A stretch of DNA of 64,000 nucleotides, from positions 2,728,001-2,792,000 of the forward strand of contig NZ_CP133078.1 in assembly GCF_030908465.1 (NCBI RefSeq), in the 5' to 3' direction. The DNA comes from Anaerotignum sp. MB30-C6 (GTDB lineage: Bacteria > Bacillota > Clostridia > Lachnospirales > Anaerotignaceae). Shown here piece by piece: positions 8,782 to 16,918 of this stretch. The translations under genes were made by a program, and so were the position numbers. Numbering within the stretch: the first letter of the stretch is position 1; every line of letters starts with the position of its first letter. Below the pieces are notes generated by a model that was not told the DNA's origin, ran no database searches, and worked only from the letters and a program-made list of their open reading frames with translations.

Positions 8782-9368
8782 GTACCATTCCATATGTGAT
8801 TGAGCAAACCGGCCGTGGAGAAAGAAGCTATGATATTTTCTCCAGGTTGTTATCTGATAGGAATATTTTTTTAGGAGAGGAAGTCAGTAATACATCAGCA
8901 AGTTTGATAGTAGCCCAACTGCTTTTTCTAGAGGCACAAGACCCTAGTAAAGATATTCAACTGTATATCAATAGTCCTGGTGGTTCTGTAACCGCAGGTT
9001 TTGCAATTTATGATACGATGCAGTATATCAAATGCGATGTTTCAACGATATGTATCGGGCTTGCTGCAAGTTTCGGTGCATTTTTGTTAGCAGGTGGTAA
9101 ACAGGGGAAACGTATGGCTTTACCAAACGCCGAGATTATGATACATCAACCAGCTATGCATGGTAATGGTATTCAAGGACCTGCCAGCGATATAAAAATC
9201 ATGTCCGACTATATGCAAAGAAGTAAACAAAGACTTAATCGAATCTTAGCAGAAAATACTAGGCGTACCATTGAGGAAATTGAAAGAGATACAGACCGAG
9301 ATTATTTTATGAGTCCAGAAGATGCGTTAAAATATGGCTTAATTGACTCTATTATCTCGAATCGGTAA
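8778..9368 (+). CDS. clpP: ATP-dependent Clp protease proteolytic subunit
   Basis: A 196-residue ClpP serine peptidase, normal in length, that forms tetradecamer barrels and degrades proteins delivered by Clp ATPases. The catalytic serine lies in GLAASFGAF (Ser98), the histidine in MIHQPAM (His123) and the aspartate in ERDTDRD (Asp171), so the triad is intact. The oxyanion segment SPGGSVTAG is present. It is not beside clpX, tig or lon as in the usual housekeeping locus. Instead it overlaps an AraC regulator by four bases, so it is likely an additional, separately regulated ClpP. Its 3' end overlaps the convergent lipoprotein gene by 17 bases. Confidence 0.93.
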   Translation: MSTIPYVIEQTGRGERSYDIFSRLLSDRNIFLGEEVSNTSASLIVAQLLFLEAQDPSKDIQLYINSPGGSVTAGFAIYDTMQYIKCDVSTICIGLAASFGAFLLAGGKQGKRMALPNAEIMIHQPAMHGNGIQGPASDIKIMSDYMQRSKQRLNRILAENTRRTIEEIERDTDRDYFMSPEDALKYGLIDSIISNR

Positions 9369-9921
9369 TATACCCTTTCCTTTTTCGTATTTTGAGAGTG
9401 AATAATCGCTGATCGCTATCATACACCATAAGGGCAACAGGTATTTCCGAGTTTATCGTAATGTCTTGAAATTCCTGCAAGAATCCTTTCATAGATACCA
9501 TTGCTTCACTATCGAGTAAAATTTCATCCGTTTTGTAGGAAGCCTTTCCACCGGCATTAATAACAAAATCAATTGTATAATTTTCTTTTAGCTGCATTGT
9601 AAATATTCCGGTTAATTGGTCAATTGGCTTTCTATCTGTGCCGATAGAAATGCCACCGCCACCAGTACTGCTCCATTTACCACCGTCTTCAAGACGATAA
9701 ACATTTACATTCAAGGCAATTGCCTCTTTCGGTGCATTGAAAGAAATGATTTGTGAAGTGCCGTCCATATTGAATGACTGCAATATATATTTCTCACTTT
9801 CTGATAATTCATAAGGAGAAATACCCTCTTTGCTTAAAACTTTAGGTAAATCAGCCTTGCTTGAACAAGCAGTCAACATCAACAGTAAAATGAACAGAAG
9901 CATGCCCCGCAATCTTTTCAT
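9352..9921 (-). CDS. Putative lipoprotein of unknown function
   Basis: A 189-residue exported protein. The first 19 residues are a lipoprotein signal peptide: MKRLRG, a hydrophobic core and the lipobox LTAC with the lipidated Cys at residue 19. The remainder is a beta-rich soluble domain with no motif I recognise; [10 protein letters not shown] suggests a strand-turn region. It converges on clpP and overlaps the clpP end by 17 bases. A ribosome site GGAGGA lies upstream of the ATG. Confidence 0.75.
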   Translation of the reverse strand: MKRLRGMLLFILLLMLTACSSKADLPKVLSKEGISPYELSESEKYILQSFNMDGTSQIISFNAPKEAIALNVNVYRLEDGGKWSSTGGGGISIGTDRKPIDQLTGIFTMQLKENYTIDFVINAGGKASYKTDEILLDSEAMVSMKGFLQEFQDITINSEIPVALMVYDSDQRLFTLKIRKRKGYITDSR

Positions 9922-9980
9922 CGTATATGTCCTCCTCCCCTAAATATAAATCCTTTACAACAATATCACAAGAAAACAAT

Positions 9981-10019
9981 AAAGTCATGTATGAGTTCAA
10001 ATCCTCAAACATGACTTTA
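9981..10019 (-). terminator. Terminator hairpin, copy 1 of a repeated palindrome
   Basis: GTCATGTATGAG pairs with CTCAAACATGAC around the loop TTCAAATC. It lies 71 bases past the stop of the L25-like gene. An almost identical 32-base element is found at 11187-11218. Confidence 0.65.
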
Positions 10020-10089
10020 ATTTGTGTTATTAGGTCAAAATTAATGTTGTGTGTATTGTAGTTGTGAATGATAAATGAAATACAAGAGT

Positions 10090-10677
10090 CTAAAGTATTG
10101 AAGAGCCTTGCTCCTCATCCGTCTCCTCCATTACCATTCTTTTTTTCTCAGCAACAGTTACAATAATAGTATCTTCTGGAATTGCAAGCTTAATATCCTC
10201 ATTTTTAGCAATATCTAAATCTTCTATTTTAACAATAGTTCCGGCTTTCATTCCATCCACGTCTATAACTATTTCTTGAACAAAATTCCTTGGTAGTGCC
10301 TTATAGGGAATTTCGTCAATATGTTGTTGGATTATGCTTTGACTCTTTTCCTTATTTGTTAAGACTACCTTTACCACGCTATTGACCGCTTCATCGGCAA
10401 CAATATGCTGAAATTCTATGTGCTCAACTTGTTGTCTAACGGGTTCATGCGTAATGTTTTTAAATATGACATTATATTTTTCATCTTCGACTTCAATCGT
10501 CATCCTATTTCCCTTTGATACCTTGCTAAGAAGGCAATTGACATCGGTCAGAGGAATCTGAATCAAAATAGGCTCTTTTAAATTTCGTCCATAAATCGAT
10601 GCTGGAATAATGCCAATACGTCTCAATTGTTTTGCTTTAAAAGTTCTGTCTCTGGGTTCACCTTTTATGTTATAAAT
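10090..10677 (-). CDS. Ribosomal protein L25 / Ctc-like protein
   Basis: A protein of about 195 residues with the two-domain layout of the general stress protein Ctc: an N-terminal L25 5S-rRNA-binding beta barrel (RRIGIIPASIYGRNLKE is the family signature) and a C-terminal TL5-like domain (about residues 110-195). The only TTG in frame, at 10626, would remove the first strand of the L25 domain. The frame stays open further upstream and encodes GEPRDRTFKAKQ, which fits the L25 N-terminus. There is no ATG, GTG or TTG there, but an ATT at 10677 lies seven bases after GGAGG. I therefore propose an ATT start; the TTG at 10626 is the alternative. Confidence 0.7.
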   Translation of the reverse strand: MYNIKGEPRDRTFKAKQLRRIGIIPASIYGRNLKEPILIQIPLTDVNCLLSKVSKGNRMTIEVEDEKYNVIFKNITHEPVRQQVEHIEFQHIVADEAVNSVVKVVLTNKEKSQSIIQQHIDEIPYKALPRNFVQEIVIDVDGMKAGTIVKIEDLDIAKNEDIKLAIPEDTIIVTVAEKKRMVMEETDEEQGSSIL

Positions 10678-10821
10678 AATAATCCCTCCATTTTCTACAG
10701 ATTTTTTTAACCAAATACCTAAAAACTTGTTTTAATTGTATAAAGCGAGTATAGCACAAACAAAAAGTTAAAGCAAATAAAGGGTTTATTTTCTTGTATG
10801 TTTATAGAATATAACTACAGA

Positions 10822-10850
10822 ACAAAAAAACAGTAACCAGAACTGGTTGC
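10822..10850 (-). terminator. Terminator of the zinc-ribbon gene
   Basis: On the minus strand CAACCAG pairs with CTGGTTA around a two-base loop, followed by TGTTTTTTT. It is about 77 bases after the stop. Confidence 0.7.
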
Positions 10851-10926
10851 AATTTTTGTTTCTGTAATAAGGATTATACATGTTATCGTCTGATTTCCTG
10901 CAGTGTATTTGAACGATTACGGAAGG

Positions 10927-11130
10927 TTATGCTTTCTTTATATCTTCGGTATTCTCAATATAAATAGAAATTTCACCACAATTAGGACAAGTTGCCACTT
11001 TGGGTTTTCCTATTCTTCCTGCAAAAACTCTATTTGTGTTATTCGCAGCAGTAAGACCGTATCCACCATTCTCAACTTTAATATCGCAATTTTCTACCAT
11101 ATCAAATTGACTTCTTAAACATATACGCAT
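10927..11130 (-). CDS. Small zinc-ribbon-like protein
   Basis: A 67-residue protein with one clear knuckle, CPNCGE, near residue 48 and a further Cys at residue 15 (ENCDI) and at residue 5. It resembles short conserved clostridial proteins with an IGKPKVATCPNCGEIS pattern, whose function is unknown. GGAGG lies only two bases before this ATG, so the start could instead be the internal ATG ten residues later. It stands alone between the L25-like gene and the tRNA cluster, with its own terminator. Confidence 0.6.
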   Translation of the reverse strand: MRICLRSQFDMVENCDIKVENGGYGLTAANNTNRVFAGRIGKPKVATCPNCGEISIYIENTEDIKKA

Positions 11131-11181
11131 AACCTCCTGTTATATAAATATTCTTTTCTTTAATATATAATTGTAAAAATA

Positions 11182-11225
11182 AAAAGGTCATGTTTGAGTT
11201 CAAATCCTCATACATGACCTTTTTT
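11182..11225 (-). terminator. Terminator of tRNA-Leu, copy 2 of the repeated palindrome
   Basis: GGTCATGTTTGAG pairs with CTCATACATGACC around TTCAAATC, with A/T tracts on both sides. It begins three bases after the tRNA-Leu 3' end on the minus strand. The core differs from the copy at 9984-10015 at two positions only. Confidence 0.75.
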
Positions 11226-11227
11226 GC

Positions 11228-11309
11228 TGCGGATGACAGGACTTGAACCTGCACGGGGTACCCCACTGGAACCTAAATCCAGCGCGTCTGCCAATTTCGC
11301 CACATCCGC
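11228..11309 (-). tRNA. tRNA-Leu (anticodon UAG)
   Basis: Folds as a class II tRNA of 82 nt. The acceptor GCGGATG pairs with CATCCGC, the anticodon stem CTGGA/TCCAG encloses TTTAGGT (anticodon TAG), there is a short variable arm, and the T arm is GCAGG-TTCAAGT-CCTGT. The discriminator base is A and CCA is not encoded. Confidence 0.95.
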
Positions 11310-11328
11310 ATATAAAATTACAAAACTT

Positions 11329-11357
11329 ATTTTAACCTGTAGAAAAAATATTGTCAA
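11329..11357 (-). promoter_or_regulatory. Sigma-A promoter of tRNA-Leu
   Basis: On the minus strand TTGACA is followed after 17 bases by TAAAAT, ending 20 bases before the tRNA. The Leu gene is therefore a separate unit from the Arg/Gly array. Confidence 0.8.
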
Positions 11358-11379
11358 GGGATAAATTGTCGTAAATATG

Positions 11380-11400
11380 AAAAAGCTCGCAGGAACGAGC
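11380..11400 (-). terminator. Terminator of the Arg-Gly tRNA array
   Basis: GCTCG pairs with CGAGC around a six-base loop, followed on the minus strand by five T. It is placed five bases after the last tRNA-Arg. Confidence 0.8.
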
Positions 11401-11404
11401 ACAC

Positions 11405-11478
<74 letters not shown>

Positions 11479-11487
11479 TCACAAAAA

Positions 11488-11558
11488 AGCGGGTGATGAG
11501 AATCGAACTCACGTGTTCAGCTTGGAAGGCTGACGTTCTACCATTGAACTACACCCGC
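11488..11558 (-). tRNA. tRNA-Gly (anticodon UCC), copy 2 of 2
   Basis: A 71-nt cloverleaf: acceptor GCGGGTG/CACCCGC, anticodon loop CTTCCAA (anticodon TCC), T arm GTGAG-TTCGATT-CTCAT, discriminator T as usual for glycine tRNAs. Identical to the copy at 11652. Confidence 0.95.
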
Positions 11559-11566
11559 AAAAAATC

Positions 11567-11640
<74 letters not shown>

Positions 11641-11651
11641 GCATAAAAAAA

Positions 11652-11722
11652 AGCGGGTGATGAGAATCGAACTCACGTGTTCAGCTTGGAAGGCTGACGT
11701 TCTACCATTGAACTACACCCGC
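11652..11722 (-). tRNA. tRNA-Gly (anticodon UCC), copy 1 of 2
   Basis: Identical 71-nt tRNA-Gly lying between two Arg copies, with slightly different spacer lengths on either side from the other unit. Confidence 0.95.
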
Positions 11723-11728
11723 AAAATC

Positions 11729-11802
<74 letters not shown>

Positions 11803-11822
11803 AAAGCGATTACGCAAAAATT

Positions 11823-11851
11823 ATTATGCCACAACTTTCGTGTTAAGTCAA
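11823..11851 (-). promoter_or_regulatory. Sigma-A promoter of the Arg-Gly tRNA array
   Basis: On the minus strand TTGACT is followed after 17 bases by CATAAT, ending about 20 bases before the first tRNA-Arg. Confidence 0.75.
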
Positions 11852-11922
11852 CACTTTTTTTAAAAACTTACCCTTTTTTAATATTTCACCCAATTCAACA
11901 AAAACAATAAAAAGGGTATTAA

Positions 11923-11962
11923 GGCCACATTTCTGGGTATTTTGGTACAAAAAAATGTGGCC
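11923..11962 (-). terminator. Inverted repeat after the rph-rdgB-yfcE operon
   Basis: GGCCACATTT and its exact complement AAATGTGGCC are separated by 20 bases, just past the yfcE stop on the minus strand. The loop is long and there is no immediate T tract, so its terminator role is uncertain. Confidence 0.5.
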
Positions 11963-12001
11963 AAAACTACTTTTATACAACTGAAATTTAAATAATTTGA
12001 A

Positions 12002-12520
12002 CTACCATTGTCTCAGTCGCCTTTTTATTTCACCGTTATGAGAAAATTCCATAATTGTTCCTTCAATTTTTCTCTTTTCAACGGTTATTATTCCAAAGGT
12101 AGGTGTAAGCCCCTCCCGGGGTAGGGTGATACTCCCTGGGTTAAATAAAAAAATCCTCCCAGTGTCATCATTCAAAGCTACATGAGTATGACCAAAAACA
12201 ACGGCATCCGCACCTTGTTCTTCTCCCCAGTAAGCTATGGTGTTCAAGTCGTAGTGAACCCGCTGTTTATGCCCATGGGTCAAGAGAAAGCGTTTCCCTT
12301 GGGCAATGACCAACTTATGGGAAACTGTATTCATACTAAAATCGTTATTTCCTTTTACATAGTGAAAGGGTAGGTTTGGAAACATTGACTGCAAGGCTAT
12401 GGCATCTTCGTCATAATCCCCTAAATGAAATACCATATCCACCTGTTGCTCTAACTTTTGCAAAATGGCTTTTGGATTGTCAATTCGTCCATGGCTATCG
12501 CTAAATACTAAAATTTTCAT
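12002..12520 (-). CDS. YfcE/MJ0936-type metallophosphoesterase
   Basis: A 172-residue calcineurin-like phosphoesterase of the YfcE/MJ0936 type. Metal ligands are visible in order: FSDSHG (residues 6-11), FHLGDYDED (30s), KGNND (about 58-62), LTHGHK (about 80-85) and FGHTHVA (about 110-116). The family hydrolyses phosphodiesters in the cytoplasm; the natural substrate is unknown. The ATG overlaps the rdgB stop by four bases (ATGA), making it the last gene of the rph-rdgB-yfcE operon, an arrangement common in Clostridia and Bacilli. Confidence 0.9.
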   Translation of the reverse strand: MKILVFSDSHGRIDNPKAILQKLEQQVDMVFHLGDYDEDAIALQSMFPNLPFHYVKGNNDFSMNTVSHKLVIAQGKRFLLTHGHKQRVHYDLNTIAYWGEEQGADAVVFGHTHVALNDDTGRIFLFNPGSITLPREGLTPTFGIITVEKRKIEGTIMEFSHNGEIKRRLRQW

Positions 12521-13116
12521 TTATCCAATTCCTTTTTTAGCAACACCTTCATTTTGCGAAGAGCCTTTCCTCTATGGCTAATCGCATTCTTCTCCTCTGG
12601 GGAAAGTTCAGCCATATATTTCTCTATTTCAGGAACATAAAAAATAGGGTCGTAACCGAAACCATTTTCCCCTTTTACTTCCCAACCAATGATACCTTCT
12701 ACTGTATCATAACTCATCAGCTTTCTTCCATCGGGAAAAGCCGCAGCAATGCAGCTTACAAACCGAGCAGTTCTTTTTTCTGCTTCAACACCCGCCAGCT
12801 TTTCAAAAATCGCATCAAATCTTTGGGAATAAGGTGTGTCTTCCCCCAGAAATCTAGCAGAATATACACCTGGAGCCTTATCCATATAATCAATTTCCAA
12901 GCCAGAATCGTCAGATAAGGTTATCTTTTGGCTAATTTCCATAATCTGAACTGCTTTCTTCATGGCATTTTCTTCAAATGTAGTTCCATCTTCTACGACA
13001 TCAAAGGTAATTCCCGCATCTTCCATTGATACAACCTTTACGTTCATATCCTCTAAAATTGCGTTGATTTCTTTGATTTTCCCTTTGTTTTTTGTTGCAA
13101 AAATAATTGTTTCCAT
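12517..13116 (-). CDS. rdgB: XTP/dITP diphosphatase (RdgB/HAM1 family)
   Basis: About 199 residues. It hydrolyses non-canonical purine nucleotides (XTP, dITP) to monophosphates and keeps them out of DNA. The N-terminal FATKNKGKIKEI and the SDDSGLEID and GFGYDPIF motifs are the family signatures, and SHRGKALRKM closes the active site. The ATG at 13116 is chosen because GGGGAG lies seven bases upstream; the longer frame to 13131 has no such site. It sits between rph and the phosphoesterase gene, 17 bases after the rph stop. Confidence 0.95.
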   Translation of the reverse strand: METIIFATKNKGKIKEINAILEDMNVKVVSMEDAGITFDVVEDGTTFEENAMKKAVQIMEISQKITLSDDSGLEIDYMDKAPGVYSARFLGEDTPYSQRFDAIFEKLAGVEAEKRTARFVSCIAAAFPDGRKLMSYDTVEGIIGWEVKGENGFGYDPIFYVPEIEKYMAELSPEEKNAISHRGKALRKMKVLLKKELDK

Positions 13117-13133
13117 TTTACTTCTCCCCAATC

Positions 13134-13865
13134 TTAGTTCAGTTCCAACCCATCTAAAGCTGCTTTTTGTATTTCAATTAAATCAACGATGCCCTTCTTG
13201 CCAAGGCGAAGCATTTCTTCCAGCTGTTCCTGAGAAAAAGTACCATTTTCTCCCGTTCCTTGCAGTTCGATGAATCCCTTTGCATCGCTCATAATAATAT
13301 TCATATCAACCTCTGCCGTAGAATCCTCTTCGTAGCAAAGATCCAAAAGACCTTGTCCCTCCACAATACCAACGCTTACCGCCGTGATATAGTGGTGAAG
13401 GGGCAATTTTGTAATAAGACCGTGTTCCAAAAGCCTTTGACACGCCAACGCCAATGCTATAAATCCTCCTGTAATGGATGCCGTTCTAGTCCCACCATCT
13501 GCCTGAATCACGTCACAATCCACCGTGATACTTCTCTCCCCCAGCTCCTTCATGTTAACAGCACCACGTAACGCTCTACCAATCAACCTTTGAATTTCTG
13601 TTGCTCTGGGGTTAAGCTTTAATTTATTTATATCCCGCTTGTTTCTTGTCTGGGTAGCACGGGGCAACATGGAGTATTCCGCTGTAACCCAACCTTCGCC
13701 GCTGCCCTTTTTAAACCCGGGAACACTTTCTTCTACGGTGGCATTACAAAGAACCTTTGTATTTCCCCACTCTATTAAAACAGACCCCTCAGCGTAACGG
13801 GTAAAATCTTTCGTTAGTTTAATGGGTCTTAACTCATCTTTTCCCCTGTTGTCAAATCTCATCAT
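13134..13865 (-). CDS. rph: Ribonuclease PH
   Basis: A 243-residue phosphorolytic 3'-5' exoribonuclease that trims tRNA 3' ends, normal in length. The N-terminal [14 protein letters not shown], the central RALRGAVNM and [19 protein letters not shown] motifs, and [15 protein letters not shown] near residue 185 are characteristic; the aspartates of the latter coordinate metal and phosphate. GGAGG lies nine bases before the first ATG. It is the first gene of the rph-rdgB-yfcE operon. Confidence 0.96.
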   Translation of the reverse strand: MMRFDNRGKDELRPIKLTKDFTRYAEGSVLIEWGNTKVLCNATVEESVPGFKKGSGEGWVTAEYSMLPRATQTRNKRDINKLKLNPRATEIQRLIGRALRGAVNMKELGERSITVDCDVIQADGGTRTASITGGFIALALACQRLLEHGLITKLPLHHYITAVSVGIVEGQGLLDLCYEEDSTAEVDMNIIMSDAKGFIELQGTGENGTFSQEQLEEMLRLGKKGIVDLIEIQKAALDGLELN

Positions 13866-14064
13866 TTCTTTTGACCTCCTCTTTTGAATCTATTGCTCAT
13901 TATATCCCCTCTGGCACTATTTGAACAGAATATTTTCCAGCTTTTCTTTCACTGAATTTTAGAATTTTTAATTAATCAGAAATTACCAAGAAGAAAAGAA
14001 AGGAAATCCTAATAAATCATGCAAAAAATATAATACTAATTTTATTACTGAAAGGAGGATTTAC

Positions 14065-14466
14065 ATGGATACTTTTATACGTAGAACTATGATTTTTTTG
14101 ATTGGTAGCTTAGGCTATTTTAGCCTTGAAATCATTTATCGTGGCTACTCCCACTGGACCATGTTTTTAACTGGCGGGATTGTATTTTTATGCTTATTTT
14201 CTTTGTTTACATCAACCGCGCCTTTTCCTTTTTGGGCTCGTTGCATTGCTGGGGCATCCATTGTTACTACCATAGAGTTTGTTGTAGGAATCATCGTAAA
14301 TAAATGGCTCGATTGGCAAGTTTGGGACTATTCCAGTCTCCCCTATAATCTATTCGGTCAAATATGTTTAGCTTATAGCGTCATTTGGCTCATTCTGTGC
14401 ATTCCCATAGGTTTTTTCTCTCGACTGTTAAACCAAAAGGTTCTAAAACGGATTACCACAACTTAA
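14065..14466 (+). CDS. Putative ABC-transporter type IV (CmpB-like) membrane protein
   Basis: A 133-residue protein with four predicted membrane helices (about 8-24, 33-47, 58-78 and 100-120). The conserved features GYSHWTMFLTGG, the helix with EFVVGIIVNKWL, VWDYSSLPYNLFGQICLAYS and a final Trp-rich helix match the PF06541 family annotated as putative ABC-transporter permease. No ATPase gene is adjacent, and the transport role of this family is not demonstrated. The ribosome site is AAAGGAGG. It is divergent from rph. Confidence 0.75.
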   Translation: MDTFIRRTMIFLIGSLGYFSLEIIYRGYSHWTMFLTGGIVFLCLFSLFTSTAPFPFWARCIAGASIVTTIEFVVGIIVNKWLDWQVWDYSSLPYNLFGQICLAYSVIWLILCIPIGFFSRLLNQKVLKRITTT

Positions 14467-14605
14467 GGTAATACTAGTTTCTTAAAAAAAATAAAGTTGT
14501 GTTTTATTTCTTTTTAAAGAAAAAGGTTTTTCCATAGATGCTTAAGCCGGGTCCTTTTCTCTATTCCTACATGTTTATGAACAAATAATTCTTTTTAAAT
14601 TTTAA

Positions 14606-14644
14606 AAAGGTACTGCAAAGAAATCCCATCTTTGCAGTACCTTT
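14606..14644 (-). terminator. Strong hairpin terminator of the wall amidase gene
   Basis: A perfect 16-base stem AAAGGTACTGCAAAGA / TCTTTGCAGTACCTTT with a seven-base loop, flanked by A/T tracts. It is about 57 bases past the amidase stop and could also serve the convergent gene. Confidence 0.85.
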
Positions 14645-14701
14645 AATTTACTCCATTTAATTGTAAAACCGTTGTCTGATAGCCAAAGGATACCATGTGC
14701 T

Positions 14702-16744
14702 TTATCTTATTCGGTAATCTTCCATCATCTCTACAATGGCATCCGCCATGGCTTTCGCCACAATATCCTGATTTGCTTTTGAAGAAATTTTCAAAGCATC
14801 CCCAGGGTTGGAGAGAAAACATACCTCCACTAATATGGTAGGCACCTTTGTTGCGTTAAGAATCAACAAGTCAGTTCTTTGTTTCACACCACGGTTGGTT
14901 GTTCCTAATGCCTGAATCAAATGACTTTGCATAACCTCTGCCGCCTTACGGCTAGTCAACATGCTGTTGTTGTCATTTTTATGTACCTGGAATAGGGTTT
15001 CTGTACCATTGGCAGTGGTGTTGTTTGTGGCTGCATTAAAATGGATTGAAACCATCAAGTCTGAAATCTGATTTGCATTTTTTGCTCTGGAATTATTATC
15101 AGGTCTAGTATCGCTATCCCTTGTCAGATACACCTTTACACCAGAGTCTTTTAAATACTCTTCAATTTTTAATGCCAATGCTAAGTTAAGGGATTTTTCT
15201 GTCAAACCATTCCCGCTGGTACCAGGGTCATTTCCACCATGACCTGCATCCAAAAGTAAAACTTTATCGTAAACATCTTTTGGATTTTTTACCTGAATTT
15301 CATAGCCACTCTTCCCTTCCTTTACTACATACTCGCTAAAGCGATTTTGTGTAAAGCGAATTACCGTTTGATTATTCTTCGTTGAAAGGGAAATGTTATT
15401 CATCACATCATTTCCAATCTTCAATGTGCCGTATCCATAGGCATTTTCATAATTACCAGGTAAAAGAATCTCATAATAGCCCTCTGTATGACGATCTCTT
15501 TTTTCAATATCATCAATGTCCAAAGACTCCACATCATCCAAGGTTAAGATATTGGAGCTTGTATCATAAGAAAGATTCTCAAGGGTGGACTTTTTCACTT
15601 CAAGGGTTAATTCGTTGTTTTTTTCTTCCCAGCTAAAGTCAGTTAACTGCCCAACCTCCAATACAATACGGAATGTGTTGGTATCATACATACCCGTTCT
15701 GGCGGATGTAACATAAGATAAATCCTTTGTGCTTAGTTCGTTCTGTACCTTTGATTCCACGTTAGGAATATCCACAACAATCCTCTGGGGATTTGACAAA
15801 GTGGAAACCTTCGCCCCCAGAGCCCCGTCCGCCCCCACTACCAGCCTGTCAGAATCGCTACGGCCTGTAAGGGAGATTTCATCTACAACAACTTGCTCAA
15901 AAGTAACCATAATTTTTTTCTTATCGGAACTTTGGGTTACTGTGTATCCCTTTTTCCCGCTTAAATCCAAAACAACACGGGTTACGGGGATCCCCTTATT
16001 ATCATGCTGGGCAGAGCGAATTGCCGTTACAACGCTACTATTGGTAGCCGTAATCTTATCCCCTAGAGCAGAAGTTGCATTTTGAATATCGATTACAACC
16101 TTGGAATCATCCACATAAATTTCATCATAGCTATAGATTGCAGAATTTGACTCTATGGTAAATACCTGCGGGTCTGTGGTTCTAGCAGGAACAGAAACCT
16201 TAGAAACTTTTACAGCCTGGGTAGTGGGCTTAGAAGGTTCCGTAGGTGGTGCTGTTGTGCTGCCACCCTCACCGATGTACACTGTTCTGTTGGGGTCATC
16301 CCATGTAATATTTAAATCCAAAGCTTTTGCTAAGGCTCGCACCGGTAGCATGGTTCTATCATTGACTACCATGGCCGGCACATCCAGAGTAAATTCCTGC
16401 CCATTCTTAAGGGCCTTCTTACTTCCCAATGTAAACGCCACCGTATATTCATCATTAATTACAAATGCTTGCTTTGTTTCCTCGCTCCAAAGAACGTCAC
16501 AACCTAATTCCTGAGCAATCAGTCGCATAGGAAGCATAGTCCTGCCGTCAATGATGACTGGTGGCATGTCCTTGGGCTCCAAATCTTTTCCGTCTATTTT
16601 AATTTTCACCTCTGACGCACTGTATGCATGATTTTTACCATTGTAAAATAAATTCATTTTAATGGTTTTTGCATAAGCAACGCTGGTCATCATCATTCCT
16701 ATGGCTAACGTGGTTAGTAGTAGTCGCTTCCCCCTAAATTTCAT
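14702..16744 (-). CDS. Secreted N-acetylmuramoyl-L-alanine amidase with stalk and AMIN domains
   Basis: About 680 residues; cleaves the amide bond between muramic acid and the stem peptide outside the cell. In order: signal peptide (1-26), a copper-amine-oxidase-N/stalk domain (about 30-150, with PPVIIDGRTMLPMRLI and a second DRTMLPVRALA repeat), a Thr/Pro linker, two AMIN-type beta domains (about 185-290 and 290-380), a further beta region, then Amidase_3 (about 500-680). Zinc and catalytic residues appear in DAGHGGND, GLTEKS, MVSIHFNA and VEVCFLSNP. The ATG at 16744 has GGAGG six bases upstream, so the longer frame to 16777 is rejected. Confidence 0.93.
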   Translation of the reverse strand: MKFRGKRLLLTTLAIGMMMTSVAYAKTIKMNLFYNGKNHAYSASEVKIKIDGKDLEPKDMPPVIIDGRTMLPMRLIAQELGCDVLWSEETKQAFVINDEYTVAFTLGSKKALKNGQEFTLDVPAMVVNDRTMLPVRALAKALDLNITWDDPNRTVYIGEGGSTTAPPTEPSKPTTQAVKVSKVSVPARTTDPQVFTIESNSAIYSYDEIYVDDSKVVIDIQNATSALGDKITATNSSVVTAIRSAQHDNKGIPVTRVVLDLSGKKGYTVTQSSDKKKIMVTFEQVVVDEISLTGRSDSDRLVVGADGALGAKVSTLSNPQRIVVDIPNVESKVQNELSTKDLSYVTSARTGMYDTNTFRIVLEVGQLTDFSWEEKNNELTLEVKKSTLENLSYDTSSNILTLDDVESLDIDDIEKRDRHTEGYYEILLPGNYENAYGYGTLKIGNDVMNNISLSTKNNQTVIRFTQNRFSEYVVKEGKSGYEIQVKNPKDVYDKVLLLDAGHGGNDPGTSGNGLTEKSLNLALALKIEEYLKDSGVKVYLTRDSDTRPDNNSRAKNANQISDLMVSIHFNAATNNTTANGTETLFQVHKNDNNSMLTSRKAAEVMQSHLIQALGTTNRGVKQRTDLLILNATKVPTILVEVCFLSNPGDALKISSKANQDIVAKAMADAIVEMMEDYRIR

Positions 16745-16869
16745 TGTAACCTCCAAAAAATATTCTATAAAAGGCAAAAGCCTTATCTTTTATTAAGTCC
16801 TATTCAGTATATCAAATTTTGTCGTAATTTAAAGAGAAAAGTTCCAATTGAAATATAATTTTAATAAAT

Positions 16870-16905
16870 GAAAACTCCTTCACCCCAAAGAAGAGGTAAA
16901 GGAGT
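16870..16905 (-). terminator. Terminator of the Lon-family protease gene
   Basis: On the minus strand ACTCCTTTACC pairs with GGTGAAGGAGT (one mismatch) and is followed by TTTT, 14 bases past the stop. Confidence 0.8.
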
Positions 16906-16918
16906 CTGAGTTTTTAAA

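Noticed and set aside
11187-11218. T-arm-like palindrome considered as a tRNA fragment or attachment site
   Set aside because: It does not extend into an acceptor stem, is on the opposite strand to tRNA-Leu and has no matching copy of the tRNA 3' end.
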